Source: Streptomyces meridianus (lineage in GTDB: Bacteria > Actinomycetota > Actinomycetes > Streptomycetales > Streptomycetaceae). Taken from it: a stretch of 64,000 nt of DNA. The notes beneath the pieces are model-generated. The model was not told the DNA's origin and made no database searches. It was given only the letters and a program-made list of their open reading frames with translations. Made by a program: the position numbers and the translations under genes. Shown here in pieces: positions 8,587-18,112 of the stretch. Numbering within the stretch: the stretch's first letter is position 1; the number at the start of each line of letters is the position of its first letter. Location: positions 124,001 through 188,000 of the forward strand of contig NZ_JAMQGM010000002.1 in assembly GCF_023703325.1 (NCBI RefSeq), in the 5' to 3' direction.

Positions 8587-8763
8587 GGATGTCCTCGAAG
8601 CGGTATGGACGGGGCTGACGGCGCAGCGGGCAGCCACCAGGGTACGGCGCGGGACGGCATGACTGCGCACGAGGAGGCGTCCGTGCCCGGGGAGGATCCC
8701 GGGCACGGTGCCGCCACCGGCGGCGGGCCGCCCGGCGTTCCGGCTCCGCCGAGGAGGCATAGG

Positions 8764-9303
8764 GTGAACGGCATGACGCAGACGCAGGCGCTGGTGGACC
8801 GCGCACTCATCGAGGAGGCCACGAAGAAGTCGGGGCTGATCTGGGTGCAGGGCGGCACGGGCGGGTCCCGGGCGCTGTGGCACGTGTGGCACGACGGTGC
8901 GGCATGCCTGGTCGGCGACGGCACGGGCGAGCAGCCGTTCGAAGGGCTGGGGCTGGCCGACGGCGGGCCTGCGATCGTCACCGTGCGCAGCAAGGACAAG
9001 GGCGGCCGGCTCGTCTCCTGGACGGCGCGCGTCGAGGAGGCCGCGCCGCGGAGCGAGGTCTGGGAGTCCGCCGTGGGCGAGTTGAAGGGCAAGCGGTTGA
9101 ACGCGCCCGACGCGGGCACCGTGACCGAGCGGTGGGCCCGCGAGTGCCGGGTGCTGCGGCTGGTGCCGTCGGGCGGGACCGAGCCGCTCCCGGACGGCGA
9201 CCTGGCCGCGGCTCCGCCGCCCTGTCCCGCCGTCACGCGCCGGCCGGTCCCTGCGGGGCTCCCGCGGCTGCTGTTCCGGAGGGGGCGGGGCCGCCGCCGG
9301 TGA
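8764..9303 (+). CDS. Hypothetical protein, possibly split-barrel flavin-binding-like
   Basis: A 179-residue protein starting at GTG 8764, six bases after AGGAGG (8752-8757); the ATG at 8773 is too far from this site. The N-terminal part (ALVDRALIEEATKKSGLIWV, then WHVWHDGAACLV) has the strand pattern of pyridoxamine-phosphate-oxidase-like split barrels, but I see no decisive flavin motif. The last 30 residues are Pro/Arg-rich and disordered. It is divergent from the DMT transporter and ends 6 bases before the convergent lipoprotein gene. Confidence 0.6.
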   Translation: MNGMTQTQALVDRALIEEATKKSGLIWVQGGTGGSRALWHVWHDGAACLVGDGTGEQPFEGLGLADGGPAIVTVRSKDKGGRLVSWTARVEEAAPRSEVWESAVGELKGKRLNAPDAGTVTERWARECRVLRLVPSGGTEPLPDGDLAAAPPPCPAVTRRPVPAGLPRLLFRRGRGRRR

Positions 9304-9309
9304 GGGATG

Positions 9310-10041
9310 TCAGCCGGCGGTGATCTGACGGCCGTAGTCGACGACCTGGTCCTCGTCCGGGGCCTGCAGATCGAACGTCTTGTTCCACGCGGTGAGCCGG
9401 AGGGTTCCGGCGCCACCCGCCCGCTGCAGGCGCAGGGGGTAGGGCGTGCCCTCCAGGGAGACGTCGAGTGAGCCGCCGGCTCCGTCGTCCCCGGTGATCC
9501 GGACGGTCCGGGTGCCTCCCACCTGACCGCGATCGCCCTTGGCGAGCTTGCCGTGCAGCCCGAGCAGTCCGTCCATCAGCACCTTCATGTCGGTGAAGCC
9601 GCTGAGCTGCTTGTAGGCGGGGTCCCCCTCGGGCACCTTGACGTACTTGTCGTCGAGTTTCCGGGCCACCGAGGTGCCCTCGGCCTGCTGTCCCTTCTGG
9701 CCCGCCCAGAAGTCGGCGTCCGCCTTGAGGTAGAGGTCCTCGTCGATCCGCAGGAGCCGGAAAGTGCTGCCCTTGGTGACGAGATGGCCGAAGCCGCCGT
9801 CCTCGCGGAGCCGCATGTTGAGCTTGTACGTACGCCCCTTGCTGACCACGACGGTCCCGGACAGACGTACGGCCACCGCCTTCCCGGCGGCGTCGCGGGC
9901 CTTGCGCTCGATCTTCGAGGCGGACAGCTTCGCCACGCCGTTCGTGCCGGCGTCGGGATGCTCCTCGCTCCCGCATCCGGCGAGCGCCAGGGCGAGTCCC
10001 GCGCACACCGCTCCCACGACCACCGCGTTCCGCGCAGTCAC
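9310..10041 (-). CDS. LppX/LprAFG-like secreted lipoprotein
   Basis: A 243-residue lipoprotein. From the GTG at 10041 the signal is a short N-region, a hydrophobic stretch, and the lipobox ALAGC, so Cys is lipid-modified on the outer face of the membrane. The mature part is a LolA-like beta-rich domain with KLSASKIERKARDA early and repeated basic strands. The family in mycobacteria carries lipids or glycolipids through the wall; function here is inferred. The GTG was chosen because GGAGGAGG lies nine bases upstream, whereas the longer ORF starts inside the next promoter region. Confidence 0.8.
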   Translation of the reverse strand: MTARNAVVVGAVCAGLALALAGCGSEEHPDAGTNGVAKLSASKIERKARDAAGKAVAVRLSGTVVVSKGRTYKLNMRLREDGGFGHLVTKGSTFRLLRIDEDLYLKADADFWAGQKGQQAEGTSVARKLDDKYVKVPEGDPAYKQLSGFTDMKVLMDGLLGLHGKLAKGDRGQVGGTRTVRITGDDGAGGSLDVSLEGTPYPLRLQRAGGAGTLRLTAWNKTFDLQAPDEDQVVDYGRQITAG

Positions 10042-10215
10042 CTCTGCCTGCCTCCTCCATGCGGACCACCCCGACAGCAGTCGGCAGCGTACCGGCCGGG
10101 GTGACGGCTGCTCCACGGCAGCCTTCCGGACCGTGCACCGGGGCGGGCGTGAGCGGGGCACGCTAGCCTGAACCCGTTATCAGATCATTTGTCCGACCAT
10201 GAGGAGGCGAATGCG

Positions 10216-11502
10216 ATGGCAAGCGGCAGCCCTCGCGTATTCGTCTCGCACCTCGCGGGCGTAGCGGTGTTCGATCCCAACGGCGACCAGGTGGGCCGGG
10301 TCCGCGACCTGGTGGCCATGCTGCGCATCGGCGGCAAGCCGCCCCGTGTACTGGGCATGGTGGTCGAGGTGATCAGCAGGCACCGGATCTTCCTGCCGAT
10401 GACCCGCGTGACGGGCGTCGAATCAGGCCAGGTCATCACCACGGGCGTGGTGAACATGCGCCGGTTCGAGCAGCGGGCCACCGAGACCCTGGTGCTCGGC
10501 GAACTCCTCGATCGCCGGGTGCGTCTGGTGGAGACCGGCGAGGAGGTCACGGTGCTGGACGTGTCCATCACCCAGCTGCCCGCCCGCCGGGACTGGGAGA
10601 TCGACAAGGTCTTCGTGCAGCGCGGCCGCAAGGGAGGCCCGTTGCGTCGCGGTGGCGAGGCGCTGACCGTCGAGTGGTCGGCCGTCACCGGTTTCTCGCT
10701 CGAGGAGAAGGGACAGGGCGCCGCCAACCTGCTCGCCACCTTCGAGCAGCTGCGCCCGGCCGACCTGGCCAACGTGCTGCACCACCTCTCGGCCAAGCGC
10801 CGCCTCGAGGTCGCCGCCGCACTGGACGACGACCGGCTGGCCGACGTCCTGGAGGAGCTGCCGGAGGACGACCAGATGGAGATCTTCGGCAAGCTCAAGG
10901 AGGAGCGGGCCGCGGACATCCTGGAGGCGATGGACCCCGACGACGCCGCCGACCTCCTCTCCGAGCTGCCCGAGGCCGACAAGGAACGGCTGCTGACCCT
11001 GATGCAGCCTCAGGACGCGGCGCCACTGCGGCGGTTGCTGGAGTACGAGGAGAGCACCGCGGGCGGCATGATGACCACCGAGCCCATCGTGCTCCGCCCG
11101 GACGCCACGGTCGCCGACGCCCTGGCCCGCGTCCGCATCCACGACATCTCCCCCGCCCTGGCCGCCCAGGTGTACGTCTGCCGGCCCCCCGACGAGACCC
11201 CCACCGGCCAGTACCTCGGGGTCGTCCACTTCCAGCGACTGCTGCGCGACCCGCCGTTCACCCTGGTCGGGGCGATCGTCGACAGCGACCTGCGGCCGCT
11301 GCCGCCCGACACCCCGCTGTACGAGACGACCAGCTACCTGGCTACGTACAACATGGTCTCCGCACCCGTCGTCGATGAGGGAGGCCATCTGCTCGGCGCG
11401 GTGACCGTGGACGACGTGCTCGACCATCTGCTGCCCGACGACTGGCGCGAGGCCGCGGCGCACGGCGTGGACGAGGCGTGGGGGGTGACGGATGCGCGCT
11501 GA
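10216..11502 (+). CDS. Soluble MgtE N-terminal/CBS-domain protein (no transport domain)
   Basis: A 428-residue protein with a PRC-barrel-like N-terminus, an MgtE_N superhelix in the middle (repeated acidic LADVLEELPEDDQ and DAADLLSELPEADK helices), and CBS-type repeats near the C-terminus (TAGGMMTTEP, then YNMVSAPVVDEGG). Full MgtE magnesium channels have five membrane helices after these sensor domains; here the protein stops, so it is a cytosolic sensor-like module. The ATG at 10216 follows GAGGAGG (10201-10207). The DUF1003 gene overlaps its end by 11 bases, so the two are translationally coupled. Confidence 0.88.
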   Translation: MASGSPRVFVSHLAGVAVFDPNGDQVGRVRDLVAMLRIGGKPPRVLGMVVEVISRHRIFLPMTRVTGVESGQVITTGVVNMRRFEQRATETLVLGELLDRRVRLVETGEEVTVLDVSITQLPARRDWEIDKVFVQRGRKGGPLRRGGEALTVEWSAVTGFSLEEKGQGAANLLATFEQLRPADLANVLHHLSAKRRLEVAAALDDDRLADVLEELPEDDQMEIFGKLKEERAADILEAMDPDDAADLLSELPEADKERLLTLMQPQDAAPLRRLLEYEESTAGGMMTTEPIVLRPDATVADALARVRIHDISPALAAQVYVCRPPDETPTGQYLGVVHFQRLLRDPPFTLVGAIVDSDLRPLPPDTPLYETTSYLATYNMVSAPVVDEGGHLLGAVTVDDVLDHLLPDDWREAAAHGVDEAWGVTDAR

Positions 11503-12064
11503 CCGCGGCGACCGCACCGGCGACGACCGGGCCGAGCGCCGGGAACGGGCCCGCGCGGAGCGCCGGGAGCGCGCCCGCGCCCGGATCGACGTGCCGCAGG
11601 TACGCCGCCGCAGCCTGTTCCCGGAGTACGACCCGGACGCCTTCGGCCGGCTGTCGGAGCGGATCGCGCGCTTCCTCGGCACCGGGCGGTTCATCGTCTG
11701 GATGACGTTCGTGGTGGCCGTGTGGGTGCTCTGGAACATCGCGGCGCCGGCGGGACTGCGCTTCGACGAGTACCCGTTCATCTTCCTGACGCTGGCCCTG
11801 TCCCTCCAGGCGTCGTACGCCGCGCCGCTCATCCTGCTCGCCCAGAACCGGCAGGCCGACCGCGACCGGGTCAACCTCGAACAGGACCGCAAGCAGAACG
11901 AGCGCAGCATCGCCGACACGGAGTTCCTGACCCGCGAGATCGCGGCCCTGCGGATGGGCCTGGGCGAGGTCGCCACCCGCGACTGGATCCGGTCGGAACT
12001 CCAGGACTTGATCCGTGAGCTCGAACCTCCCGTGGCCGCGGAGGGTGACGAACGCGACCGCTGA
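11492..12064 (+). CDS. DUF1003 membrane protein
   Basis: A 190-residue protein: a strongly Arg/Glu-rich N-terminus (1-40), two membrane helices at about 66-86 and 97-117, the conserved NIAAP and LSLQASYAAPLILLAQNRQ stretch, then a basic coiled region (DRDRVNLEQDRK) and an acidic tail. DUF1003 proteins are widespread and of unknown function; the conserved NRQ..RDR motif follows helix 2. Its start lies inside the MgtE-N gene, indicating coupled synthesis and probably a joint function at the membrane. Confidence 0.88.
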   Translation: MRADRGDRTGDDRAERRERARAERRERARARIDVPQVRRRSLFPEYDPDAFGRLSERIARFLGTGRFIVWMTFVVAVWVLWNIAAPAGLRFDEYPFIFLTLALSLQASYAAPLILLAQNRQADRDRVNLEQDRKQNERSIADTEFLTREIAALRMGLGEVATRDWIRSELQDLIRELEPPVAAEGDERDR

Positions 12065-12106
12065 GCTGCCTCTCGGGCGGCGGGCGGCGCGCCGTACCAT
12101 CGGGGC

Positions 12107-13273
12107 ATGGCTACTGACACGTCCACCGCCGGCAACGCGGCCCCCGCAGAAGACGCGGTGCGCGCCGCCCTCGCGACGGTCAACGACCCGGAGATCCACC
12201 GGCCCATCACCGACCTCGGCATGGTCAAGTCCGTCGAGATCGCTGCGGACGGTGCGGTCGCGGTCGGCATCTACCTCACCGTCTCCGGATGTCCGCTCCG
12301 CGAGACCATCACGCGTGAGGTGACCGAGGCGGTCGCGGCGGTCGACGGCGTCACCGGGGTGAGCGTCGAACTGGACGTGATGAGCGACGAGCAGCGCAAG
12401 GAGCTCGCGAACGCGCTGCGCGGCGGCCAGACCGAGCGGGAGGTCCCGTTCGCCAAGCCGGGCTCCCTGACCCGCGTCTACGCGGTGGCCTCCGGCAAGG
12501 GCGGCGTGGGCAAGTCCTCGGTGACGGTGAACCTGGCCGCGGCGATGGCGGCCGACGGGATGAAGGTCGGCGTCGTCGACGCGGACATCTACGGTCACTC
12601 GGTGCCGCGCATGCTCGGTGCCGAAGGCCGGCCCACCCAGGTCGAGAACATGATCATGCCGCCGTCGGCGAACGGCGTGAAGGTGATCTCCATCGGCATG
12701 TTCACCCCGGGCAACGCCCCGGTGGTGTGGCGCGGTCCGATGCTGCACCGGGCCCTCCAGCAGTTCCTCGCGGACGTCTTCTGGGGCGACCTGGACGTGC
12801 TCCTGCTCGACCTGCCGCCCGGCACCGGTGACATCGCGATCTCGGTCGCCCAGCTGGTGCCGAACGCCGAGATCCTCGTGGTGACCACGCCGCAGCAGGC
12901 CGCGGCGGAGGTCGCGGAGCGGGCCGGGTCGATCGCGGTGCAGACCCACCAGAAGATCGTCGGCGTCGTCGAGAACATGTCCGGGCTGCCCTGCCCGCAC
13001 TGCGACGAGATGGTCGACGTCTTCGGCACCGGCGGTGGACAGAAGGTTGCGGACGGCCTCACCCGCACCACCGGTGCGACGGTTCCGGTGCTCGGTTCCA
13101 TCCCCATCGACGTGCGACTGCGGGAGGGCGGCGACGACGGCAGGCCGGTCGTGCTCACCGACCCCGAGTCGCCGGCGGGAAGCGCGTTGCGGGCCGTCGC
13201 CGGCAAGCTGGGCGGGCGGCAGCGCGGGCTGTCCGGCATGTCACTGGGGATCACGCCGCGGAACAAGTTCTGA
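12107..13273 (+). CDS. mrp: Mrp/NBP35-type Fe-S cluster carrier ATPase
   Basis: The 388-residue protein has an N-terminal MIP18/DUF59 domain (residues 16-95, with the GCPLRE motif), a ParA-like P-loop domain with a deviant Walker A (SGKGGVGKSS, 129-138), a D-x-D-IYGHSVPR switch I region, and a C-terminal GLPCPHC motif whose two cysteines bridge an Fe-S cluster in the dimer. Role: assembly and transfer of 4Fe-4S clusters in the cytoplasm. Starts 42 bases after the DUF1003 gene; likely same transcript or own promoter. Confidence 0.93.
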   Translation: MATDTSTAGNAAPAEDAVRAALATVNDPEIHRPITDLGMVKSVEIAADGAVAVGIYLTVSGCPLRETITREVTEAVAAVDGVTGVSVELDVMSDEQRKELANALRGGQTEREVPFAKPGSLTRVYAVASGKGGVGKSSVTVNLAAAMAADGMKVGVVDADIYGHSVPRMLGAEGRPTQVENMIMPPSANGVKVISIGMFTPGNAPVVWRGPMLHRALQQFLADVFWGDLDVLLLDLPPGTGDIAISVAQLVPNAEILVVTTPQQAAAEVAERAGSIAVQTHQKIVGVVENMSGLPCPHCDEMVDVFGTGGGQKVADGLTRTTGATVPVLGSIPIDVRLREGGDDGRPVVLTDPESPAGSALRAVAGKLGGRQRGLSGMSLGITPRNKF

Positions 13274-13303
13274 GCCGTTCGCCGGGCGCTGCGAGGGCCC
13301 GGC

Positions 13304-13358
13304 CCGAGAGGTCCCGTGGTCCGGGAGCCCCCTGGGGCCCGACCGCGGGGCCTCTCGG
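13304..13358. terminator. Convergent terminator region after mrp
   Basis: CCGAGAGG (13304-13311) pairs with CCTCTCGG (13351-13358), extended by CCC/GGG and enclosing an inner CGGGAGCC/GGGCCCG hairpin. It lies between the convergent mrp and the hypothetical gene at 13416. Confidence 0.6.
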
Positions 13359-13415
13359 CGCACAGGGACGTACCGGCCGGGTTCCGTCACCGTGCGGTCG
13401 CGCCGGGGGACGCGG

Positions 13416-14105
13416 TCAGGCGTCGTACTCGGTGATGTCCTTGATCACCGAGAAGCCCACGCCGTAGGCGCTCATGCCGCGCCCGTACGCGCCGATGTGG
13501 ACGCTCTCCCGGGCCGAGCCGGCGAGCACCCAGCCGTACTCGGTCCGGCGGTGGCGGAACGGTGTCGGGACCCCGTCCACGGGGAGGGTCAGCATCGACC
13601 AGCTCGGGCCCTCCAGGTCGTCCGCGAGCTCCCAGGCGGCCGCCGTCTGCTGCTCGAGCCAGTCGTCGCGCAGCGCACGTTCCATCCGGGCGGGCCAGGT
13701 GCTGGTGAGGAGCCCGGACCCGGCCAGCCAGGCCGCCGAGGACACCGAGGTCGCCTCGAGGACACCCGCGCCGTCGGGGCTGGCCCGCAGCGGCCGGTTG
13801 GGCACCGTGACGACGACGGCGAAGCGCTGCTTGTCGTGGTCCGCTCCCACCTTGAGGGTGGGCGGTTCGCCGTGACCGGTGGATCCGTGCTCGACCGTGC
13901 CGTCCGAGCCGGTGCCGACCTCCATGAGCCAGCGGGGCCCGCTGAAGGCCTCGTCGAGGCCGTACCACGGGAAGGAGGCCATCAGGTAGCCGTCGACCTC
14001 CACCCGTCTGGTGCCGAAACCGTCCCTGGCCCCGGTGGCCTCCCCGGCACCGGCGGCGCCGGGATCGTCAGGGCCCTTCTCCTCCACCCGACTCGTCGTG
14101 TCCAT
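13416..14105 (-). CDS. Conserved actinobacterial hypothetical protein
   Basis: A 229-residue protein without signal peptide or membrane helix. Residues 1-30 are Gly/Ala/Glu-rich and disordered. The rest has a mixed fold with the conserved-looking VEVDGYLMASFPWYGLDE, then FRHRRTEYGWVLAGSAR, and ends GVGFSVIKDITEYDA. I do not recognise a family with known function. The ATG at 14105 follows GAGGAGG by ten bases. It is alone on its strand between two terminators. Confidence 0.65.
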   Translation of the reverse strand: MDTTSRVEEKGPDDPGAAGAGEATGARDGFGTRRVEVDGYLMASFPWYGLDEAFSGPRWLMEVGTGSDGTVEHGSTGHGEPPTLKVGADHDKQRFAVVVTVPNRPLRASPDGAGVLEATSVSSAAWLAGSGLLTSTWPARMERALRDDWLEQQTAAAWELADDLEGPSWSMLTLPVDGVPTPFRHRRTEYGWVLAGSARESVHIGAYGRGMSAYGVGFSVIKDITEYDA

Positions 14106-14221
14106 TGTCGTGGTGCCTCCTCGTTGCCCCGTTGTCTCGGGGCGATCAGCCCCTCGGGCGGCCTCACCCGGACAAAAGGAGGATAGCCATCCCGGCCGGC
14201 CGGGTCGGGCACAAATGACAG

Positions 14222-14707
14222 TCAGGTGGCGTCGGCGTCGAACGGCGGACGCTCGTCCGCGGCCGGCCGCTCCCGCTTCCGCAGCAGGTCGGGGCCGTCC
14301 GCGGAGCCGTTTGCGGACTTCGTCAGGTTCGGTTCGGGCGATGCGCCGTTGGGAGCGTCCGCGAAGTCGTGGGTACCGCGGTCGTCCTGCCGGCCGTGCA
14401 CGGAGTCGTTGACTTCGGCCAGTTCCTTCCGGAAGTCGAACCCGTTCCGGATCTCCTCGAGATCCTCGTTGGCCGCGAGCTGCTTGCGGACGAACGTGCG
14501 CGGGTTGAGATCCTCGAACTCGAAGTCCTTGAACTCGGGGCCGAGCTCCGAGCGGATGTCCGCCTTGGCGTTCTCCGAGAAGTCACGGATCCTGCGGATG
14601 AAGCGCGAGAAGTCGTGAATGAGCTTCGGCAGCTTGTCAGGGCCGAAGATGAGCACGGCGAGGATAACGAGCGCGACGAGCTCGAGTGCGCCTATGTCGT
14701 TGAACAC
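14222..14707 (-). CDS. tatB: Sec-independent (Tat) translocase subunit TatB
   Basis: A 161-residue protein beginning MFNDIGALELVALVILAVL: one N-terminal membrane helix, then the FGPDKLP hinge and an amphipathic helix (LIHDFSRFIRRIRDFSENAK), followed by an acidic, disordered tail. This is the classic TatB layout: TatB with TatC forms the receptor for twin-arginine signal peptides. The GTG at 14707 follows AAGGAG and gives the standard start; a longer version adds a non-helical stretch. It lies downstream of the HtrA-like protease, as in mycobacteria. Confidence 0.92.
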   Translation of the reverse strand: MFNDIGALELVALVILAVLIFGPDKLPKLIHDFSRFIRRIRDFSENAKADIRSELGPEFKDFEFEDLNPRTFVRKQLAANEDLEEIRNGFDFRKELAEVNDSVHGRQDDRGTHDFADAPNGASPEPNLTKSANGSADGPDLLRKRERPAADERPPFDADAT

Positions 14708-14812
14708 CTTGCAGCTCCTTGAATGTCCGGCCGGACCCTTGCACACGGTACCCGGCGGCTCCGGGTGCGGGACACCTGACCGGGCGCAGTGCGGCCCGCG
14801 CCCGGGTGGCCC

Positions 14813-16144
14813 TCACCCCCCGCGGGCGCTGCCGAGCATCACAGCGGTGGTCCGTCCGCGCTCGCCGCGCCGGAACGTCAGCGTGAGGCGCTCGCCGGGG
14901 CGATGGCTGCGGATCCTGACGATCAGTTCCTCCCCGGTGCGGACGCGCACCCCGTCGACGCGGGTGATCACATCGCGGGGCCGGATCCCGGCGCGGTCGG
15001 CCGGGCCCCCCGGGGTGACGGCGGGCGGTCCACCGGGACGCGGCGTGGCGATCCGAGCGCCGTCGCCCGCATGGTCCAGGTCCAGGGTCACGCCCAGGAC
15101 GGGGTGGGTCGCCTCTCCGGTGGCGATCAGCTCCTCGGCCACTCGCTTGCCCTGGTTCACCGGGACGGCGAAGCCGAGCCCGACGCTGCCGCCCTGCCCG
15201 GCATTCGCGCCGGTGGCGCTGCCGGCCGCCCGCATGGCGCTGTTGATGCCGATCACCCGGGCCCGGGCGTCCATCAGCGGACCGCCGGAGTTCCCCGGGT
15301 TGACCGGGGCGTCGGTCCGGATCGCGTCGACGTAGCCGACGTCCGAGCCGTCGTCGGGGCCGCCGCCCGCCACCACCGGGCGTTCCCGGGCGCTGACGAT
15401 GCCCGAGGTGACGGTGTTCGCGAGGTCGAACGGCGCCCCGATGGCGACCACCGGGTCGCCCACCCGCACCGCGTCGGAGTCGCCGAGGGCCAGTGGCTCC
15501 AGGCCGGAGACCCCCGAGACTTCGATCACTGCGAGGTCGTAGCCGCTGTCCCGGCCGACGATGCCGGCGGGGACCACCTCGCCCCCGCTGAACGTCACGG
15601 AGATGCCGCCGTCCTCGGCGCGGGCGGGAGCGAGCACATGACTGCTGGTAAGGATGTGGCCCCGTTCGTCGAGCACGAACCCGGTTCCGGTGGTCTGCCT
15701 CCGGCCGCCACTGACGTGCAGGGTGACGACCCCGGGCAGGGCCCTCTCCGCGACGTCCCCGACGCTCCCCGGGGCGGTGACGGCGACCCCGGCGTCAACG
15801 GGCGCCCGGTGCAGCCGGACGCGGTGGAGTCCGTGGCGCTCCGCGTAGGCAGCGGCCCCACCGCCGAGGGCTCCGGAGGCCAGCGCGATTATCAGTGCGC
15901 CGGCGAGCAGCCGCCCGTGCCGGGGCCCGGCCCGCCGACCCGCCGTGGCGGTCGCCGGTTCGGGCGGCGCCTGGGGAGCGAGCGACGGTGAGCCGCCGTT
16001 CTTGGGCGCCGGCTCGGGCCGCGGGCCCAGGGGTGCGGGGACCCGTGGACCGGGCTCGGCGTACGGCGGGATGCCATGCGTGTCGGGCGCGTACAACGAC
16101 TTGACCGCCGTCGGCTCCTGCGCCATGTCGCCGGTCTCCCCCAT
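14813..16144 (-). CDS. HtrA/DegP-like membrane-anchored serine protease with PDZ domain
   Basis: The 443-residue protein has a Pro-rich cytoplasmic N-terminus (1-75), one membrane helix (about 79-100), a trypsin-like domain with His169 (SSHV), Asp203 (YDLAV) and Ser286 (GNSGGP), and a C-terminal PDZ domain (about 335-440). Role: envelope protein quality control outside the membrane. It lies 115 bases downstream of the anti-sigma gene. In mycobacteria the same sigE-rseA-htrA-tatB order links surface stress to proteolysis of the anti-sigma factor. Confidence 0.92.
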   Translation of the reverse strand: MGETGDMAQEPTAVKSLYAPDTHGIPPYAEPGPRVPAPLGPRPEPAPKNGGSPSLAPQAPPEPATATAGRRAGPRHGRLLAGALIIALASGALGGGAAAYAERHGLHRVRLHRAPVDAGVAVTAPGSVGDVAERALPGVVTLHVSGGRRQTTGTGFVLDERGHILTSSHVLAPARAEDGGISVTFSGGEVVPAGIVGRDSGYDLAVIEVSGVSGLEPLALGDSDAVRVGDPVVAIGAPFDLANTVTSGIVSARERPVVAGGGPDDGSDVGYVDAIRTDAPVNPGNSGGPLMDARARVIGINSAMRAAGSATGANAGQGGSVGLGFAVPVNQGKRVAEELIATGEATHPVLGVTLDLDHAGDGARIATPRPGGPPAVTPGGPADRAGIRPRDVITRVDGVRVRTGEELIVRIRSHRPGERLTLTFRRGERGRTTAVMLGSARGG

Positions 16145-16259
16145 TTCGCCTCACCTCGGTCCCGCGAGGCCGCCACGGCTCTCCGGCACTCCGGACGGCG
16201 CCCTGTGCTCCCGTCCGACCGGGAGATTCAACCAGAGCGGACGGCCGCGGTGCTCCTGG

Positions 16260-17186
16260 TCAGCGCCCGGTGAACGGCGCGGGGGACGACGAGGCACGGG
16301 TGCCGGCGAACGGAGCAGGACTGCTGTCGCCCCCGGCCCCGCCGTCGGTGGACATCGCGACGTGCTCGCCGGGCGCTTCGAGCCCCTGGCCCCTCTTCCC
16401 GGGCGGCACCGAGCCGGCGAACGGGAACGGCGGTCGGACGCTTCCGGTGCTCGCTGGGGGCACCGGCGAGGGACCGGGCAGGCCCGCGCCGGGCACGGCC
16501 GGGGCACCGGTCCAGGACGTGGCTTCGATCTCGCTGCTCACGAATCCGGGGGCGGCCGCCGAAGCGGGACCGCGGGGCCGGACCGCACCGGCCGAGGGCG
16601 AGGTGACCGCTCCCGCGCCGGTCCGGCCCTGAGCGGGGGCGGTACGCGGCGGGGACGATGCGGCGCCGGCTCCGCCCGGGCCGGGCCCGCCGACCGCCAC
16701 GTCCAGCGGGGCGCCGCTGAGCGCGAACGCGGCCGCGGACACCGCCCCGGCCGCGGCGAAGGCGAAGCGCCGGCGGCCTCGCGAGGCCGGGCGGTCCACC
16801 TCGTGGATGCGGAACCCGCCCCGGCCCGGCCCGGCGGCGGGGTGCGCGGTGGCGGGCAGGTAGCCGAAGCTGCCGCCGCCCATGCCGAAGACCCCGTTGC
16901 CGAACGCACCGGAGCCGCTGCCGGACGGGCCGCCCGGCCCGTCCTCACCCCCCGGGAGCATCTGCAGCCGGGCCAGGAAGTTCTCCGAGGGAGGTGGGGG
17001 CGCGGTCTCGGCGAAGACGCTCTTCAACCTGCGCTGCTCGTCCGCCTCCGCCTTGCACCGGGCGCACGTGGCCAGGTGGGCGAGCACCCGCTCCCGGCTG
17101 TCGTGTCCGAGCTCGCCGTCCACCAGCGCCGCCAGGCGGTCGCCCAGGTGTTGCTCGGCGGGGCTGACGCTCCCGGACCCGCTCAC
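16260..17186 (-). CDS. Zinc-binding anti-sigma factor (RseA-like)
   Basis: The 308-residue protein begins with a ZAS/zf-HC2 domain; HLATCARC gives the H-x3-C-x2-C motif (His37, Cys41, Cys44). A Gly-rich linker follows, then one membrane helix (about 141-157) and a long Pro/Ala/Gly-rich external part. It is expected to hold the ECF sigma factor inactive until a surface signal leads to its cleavage. The start ATG overlaps the sigma stop by four bases (ATGA), the usual coupling that keeps sigma and anti-sigma balanced. Confidence 0.88.
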   Translation of the reverse strand: MSGSGSVSPAEQHLGDRLAALVDGELGHDSRERVLAHLATCARCKAEADEQRRLKSVFAETAPPPPSENFLARLQMLPGGEDGPGGPSGSGSGAFGNGVFGMGGGSFGYLPATAHPAAGPGRGGFRIHEVDRPASRGRRRFAFAAAGAVSAAAFALSGAPLDVAVGGPGPGGAGAASSPPRTAPAQGRTGAGAVTSPSAGAVRPRGPASAAAPGFVSSEIEATSWTGAPAVPGAGLPGPSPVPPASTGSVRPPFPFAGSVPPGKRGQGLEAPGEHVAMSTDGGAGGDSSPAPFAGTRASSSPAPFTGR

Positions 17187-17989
17187 GCCGTCCCGACCTC
17201 TCCGGCGAAGCCGGGCGTCATCACGGCGAGGGCACGCTGCTGCTCGGCCCGGGCGGCGGGCGACCGGTGCTCCAGGGCCTTGCGCAGGTGGGAGCGCCCC
17301 CGGTGGATCCTGCTGCGGACCGTGCCGAGCTTGACGTCGAGGGTCGCGGCGATCTCCTCGTAGGACAGGCCCTCGATGTCACAGAGGACCACGGCCGCGC
17401 GGAACTCGGGCGCCAGGGTGTCGAGCGCCTGCTGCACGTCGGCGTCGAAGTGGCTGTCGTGGAAGTGCTGCTGCGGGGACGGCTCGCGGCTCGGCAGCCG
17501 CTCGGCCGCGTCGTCCCCGAGTGCGTCGAACCGGATCCGCTGCCGGCGGCGCACCATGTCGAGGAAGAGGTTCGTGGTGATGCGGTGCAGCCAGCCCTCG
17601 AAGGTGCCCGGGGTGTAGGTGGACAGCGAGCGGAACACGCGGACGAAGACCTCTTGCGTGAGGTCCTCGGCGTCGTGCTGGTTGCCGGTCAGCCGGTAGG
17701 CGAGACGGTAGACCCGTGCGCTGTGCGTGCTGACGATCTCCTCCCAGGTGGGCGGAGTCCACGCCGGGGAGTCGCCCTCGCCACCGAATGACGCGGTACC
17801 GGTGAAGGCCGCGGTGGACGGAGGCTCGGCAGGGCGGGTGCTGTCAGCTGTGTCGGTCACGGATTTCGGCCGGCCGAGCGACCTGCGAAAGCGCCTGAGC
17901 ACTCTCCGGTCACCGGCAGTGGCCGCACCTCCCCTGTCGGATGTGGTGGTAGCAGTGGCGTCACTGATCGCCGATGGTCCCCCTACCAT
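17183..17989 (-). CDS. ECF RNA polymerase sigma factor (mycobacterial SigE-like)
   Basis: A 268-residue sigma-70 factor of the extracytoplasmic-function class. After a disordered N-terminus (1-80), region 2 is at about 90-150 ([18 protein letters not shown]) and region 4 at about 187-235, with the DNA-binding [19 protein letters not shown] helix-turn-helix. The ATG at 17989 has GAGG five bases upstream. An in-frame GTG at 18043 is an alternative. An ECF promoter lies at 18113-18138. Because S. coelicolor SigE is a different protein, the symbol sigE is avoided. Confidence 0.92.
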   Translation of the reverse strand: MVGGPSAISDATATTTSDRGGAATAGDRRVLRRFRRSLGRPKSVTDTADSTRPAEPPSTAAFTGTASFGGEGDSPAWTPPTWEEIVSTHSARVYRLAYRLTGNQHDAEDLTQEVFVRVFRSLSTYTPGTFEGWLHRITTNLFLDMVRRRQRIRFDALGDDAAERLPSREPSPQQHFHDSHFDADVQQALDTLAPEFRAAVVLCDIEGLSYEEIAATLDVKLGTVRSRIHRGRSHLRKALEHRSPAARAEQQRALAVMTPGFAGEVGTA

Positions 17990-18112
17990 ATCCACCTCGC
18001 CCGTTAGCTCCGGATAAGGATCCTTGACCGTCTCTTTGTCCACGGTCCCCCCGTTCCCGCCGTCTCCCGGTCGCGTTCCGCTCTCGTTCCCCGTCGGCCT
18101 CGCACTCCTCAT

